NCBI GenBank assembly: GCA_947176045.1
Contig: CAMWPF010000124.1
Coordinates: 1-5,451 of the forward strand
Length of the DNA: 5,451 nucleotides
Origin: an uncultured Treponema sp.
GTDB taxonomy: Bacteria > Spirochaetota > Spirochaetia > Treponematales > Treponemataceae
Direction: 5' to 3'
Shown here: positions 3,819 through 5,451 of the stretch, in pieces
Position numbering within the stretch: position 1 is the stretch's first letter
Layout: each line of letters opens with the position of its first letter
Translations under genes and position numbers: made by a program
Notes under the pieces: generated by a model
The model's input: only the letters and a program-made list of their open reading frames with translations
Told to the model about the DNA's origin: nothing
Database searches by the model: none

Positions 3819-5451
3819 ATGAAGTCAGTTGTTCGGGCAGAGATATTTTTTTCATTTCTCTTTTCAGCGGTTCTTTTGCTTTCTTGTATGAGCACAGGGA
3901 ACAAACATTCAAAAATTATTGACAATACATTTTGTGTCGACATTTTAAATACTTCCCGGTTTGAAATAGAAATCGATTCTCAAAGAAGTATGCCGGAAAA
4001 AAACATTCGCCACAATCTTCCTTTGCACGAATCTGCATTATATGACGGATGGAACGTAACGTACAGAATTCCGATTTCTGAAAACGTATTTTACATTCAT
4101 TCGGAAAAAACAACAGTTGCTGATAAGCAGGATGTTCTCAAAATAAAAAATCCGAAAGCCATTTCAGAAACTGAATCATATATTTTGATACAAAATGATT
4201 CGGCTTCTTCAATTCAAATAACAAGCACAGGAAGCAATTATCTTCCTATTTTTTTGGAAGGGCAAATAAATGGAATTTCACCTTCAAATGATTATTATAT
4301 TCCAAGCGGGAAATCAGGCGTTGTAAAAGCGAAAGCAATGACTTCGCTTTTCATAAAAAATGATGATGGAATTCATACTATTTTCAAAAATAAGCCCCTG
4401 CAATCTTCCACCGTCTACACTTTTTCATTCGACGGAAATGCGATCCGCCTGACTGACAAAAGACCGCTCGCAAGCGTCCTTGAGCCGACGTGCGGCTGCA
4501 CAATTCCAAAATCTATTTCTGTGTGCAATCTGCTTCAGCATCCGGCTTCGGGCGAGCTGTATTTTGTTGGAACGGAGGAGGTGCGGGATTCGCGCGGCTT
4601 TCCGTTTTTGCGCGGTGCGGCGGGAAAAATTGTGATTTCAGGTGAGTCAGATGCGGAGGAAAATTTCATCAGATATGCTCCGTTTGAAGCCGGCGGCGAC
4701 GTTCAGTTTTTTGATGCGGCGTTTTCGGACGGCGGCGGGCTTGTTGCGGCCGGGCAGATTTCTGTGGAAGAGCCGTGCGGAATCATTGTGCGGTACACGG
4801 CGGACGGAGCGGTCGCAGATTGTACGGCGGCGGAAGGAACGGTTGCACTGGGTGCAATCTGCCGGGCGGACGGCTCTTCTTTCTTTGCGGCGGGAATTGA
4901 TTCCGGCGGAGCTGTCGTTGTCATGTCAGTTTCGTGCGGAACGGAAATTGCGTTCAGAAAAATCTCCTCGGTTGAAATGCCGGACGGCACGGCAGCTGAC
5001 GGTGCGGTGCTATGCTATTCTGCGGCGGAAGGCTGCGTCCTGCTTGCGGTGAATATTGTCGGCGACGGCGGATTTTCTCCTTCGCGTCTGTATACAATTC
5101 CGGCGAACGGCGGCACAGCACAGGAAATCAGCCTGCGGGAAAAAATCGGCGCAGTTTCTTCTATTATTTTGAACAAAAACGGCGGCGTGTTTTTGACGGG
5201 CGAAACTCCTGCCGGAGCAACGACAGCGGCGTGCGTTCTTTCGGCGCAGACTGACGGAACTTCCTGCGAAACGAAATTCATTTCATCAGAATCTCCGTCA
5301 TGGATTTCTGACGCGTGGATTGACGCGGACAGCGGCGAACTGGTTGTCTGCGGCATGACGGCCTGCGGAAAAAAACGCGTGCCGTTCCTGCGGGCGTTCG
5401 ATGTGCAGCATTTTCAGCCTGCGTGGGAAAAACCGTACAGCGACTCTGCCT
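3819..5451 (+). CDS. Large lipoprotein: modular N-terminus plus beta-propeller-like repeats (partial, 3' end outside window)
   Basis: The frame is open from ATG 3819 to the window edge, 544 codons with no stop; a TAG at 3798-3800 bounds it upstream. Signal peptide MKSVVRAEIFFSFLFSAVLLLSC with Cys23 in a relaxed LLSC lipobox of the spirochaete type. Residues 35-190 hold two segments like the modules of the two preceding genes: VDILNTSRFEIEI (40-52) and YILIQNDSASSIQI (121-134). Residues 222-236 are cysteine-rich (Cys225, 227, 236). From about 238 on there are six repeats starting near 238, 296, 342, 395, 444 and 494, each with a Gly turn and a small-residue strand, such as SGELYFVGTEE, GGLVAAGQIS, GSSFFAAGIDS, GGVFLTGETP and SGELVVCGMTA. 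This recalls the blades of SBBP-type beta-propellers. No ribosome binding site is visible. Function is unknown; ligand binding or envelope scaffolding would fit. Confidence 0.85.
   Translation, partial: MKSVVRAEIFFSFLFSAVLLLSCMSTGNKHSKIIDNTFCVDILNTSRFEIEIDSQRSMPEKNIRHNLPLHESALYDGWNVTYRIPISENVFYIHSEKTTVADKQDVLKIKNPKAISETESYILIQNDSASSIQITSTGSNYLPIFLEGQINGISPSNDYYIPSGKSGVVKAKAMTSLFIKNDDGIHTIFKNKPLQSSTVYTFSFDGNAIRLTDKRPLASVLEPTCGCTIPKSISVCNLLQHPASGELYFVGTEEVRDSRGFPFLRGAAGKIVISGESDAEENFIRYAPFEAGGDVQFFDAAFSDGGGLVAAGQISVEEPCGIIVRYTADGAVADCTAAEGTVALGAICRADGSSFFAAGIDSGGAVVVMSVSCGTEIAFRKISSVEMPDGTAADGAVLCYSAAEGCVLLAVNIVGDGGFSPSRLYTIPANGGTAQEISLREKIGAVSSIILNKNGGVFLTGETPAGATTAACVLSAQTDGTSCETKFISSESPSWISDAWIDADSGELVVCGMTACGKKRVPFLRAFDVQHFQPAWEKPYSDSA

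Noticed and set aside
4642..5356. Other long open frames over 4642-5356 on both strands
   Set aside because: They lie across the GC-rich part of the large lipoprotein gene; their translations are low-complexity Arg/Ser/Pro-rich shadows with no start signals.

Overview
The window looks like a piece of a spirochaete chromosome, most likely Treponema or a close relative. This is an inference from two Sec-exported lipoproteins with relaxed lipoboxes, a helix-turn-helix (XRE) regulator of a kind I associate with treponemes, a barrel-type outer-membrane-protein fragment and roughly 45-50% GC. No RNA gene, CRISPR array or insertion sequence is visible.

Left half (about 38-2181, all minus strand). 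Reading in the direction of transcription, it holds: an XRE regulator (2169-1855); a short hydrophobic protein with no ribosome binding site (1766-1599); a DUF1653 protein (1596-1351) starting 2 bases after it; a barrel-type membrane-protein frame that has lost its beginning (1364-897); and a second XRE regulator (856-542). A strong intrinsic terminator at 515-484 closes this run. Beyond it lies a DUF5681/small-terminase-like phage gene (448-38). The two headless frames, two regulators and a phage-type gene suggest an accessory region with remnants rather than a housekeeping operon.

Middle (2170-2320). This divergent intergenic stretch lies between the XRE regulator and a rightward gene set. 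It carries three copies of a 7-base element (TGATGTT or its complement), two of which form an inverted repeat over the regulator's start. These are candidate operators.

Right half (2321-end, all plus strand). Three envelope proteins follow one another: a small secreted protein (107 aa), a three-module lipoprotein (364 aa), then, after an intrinsic terminator, a large lipoprotein that runs off the window (at least 544 aa). All three appear to share one short beta-rich module marked by a hydrophobic strand, then N-[D/H/E]-[T/S], then another strand. I count about six copies: one, three and two. The large lipoprotein continues into a glycine- and cysteine-rich part with about six 46-58-residue repeats resembling beta-propeller blades. 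Base composition rises sharply where the two parts meet. I do not recognise the module as a named family. This modular exported locus next to a divergent regulator is the best candidate here for something undescribed.
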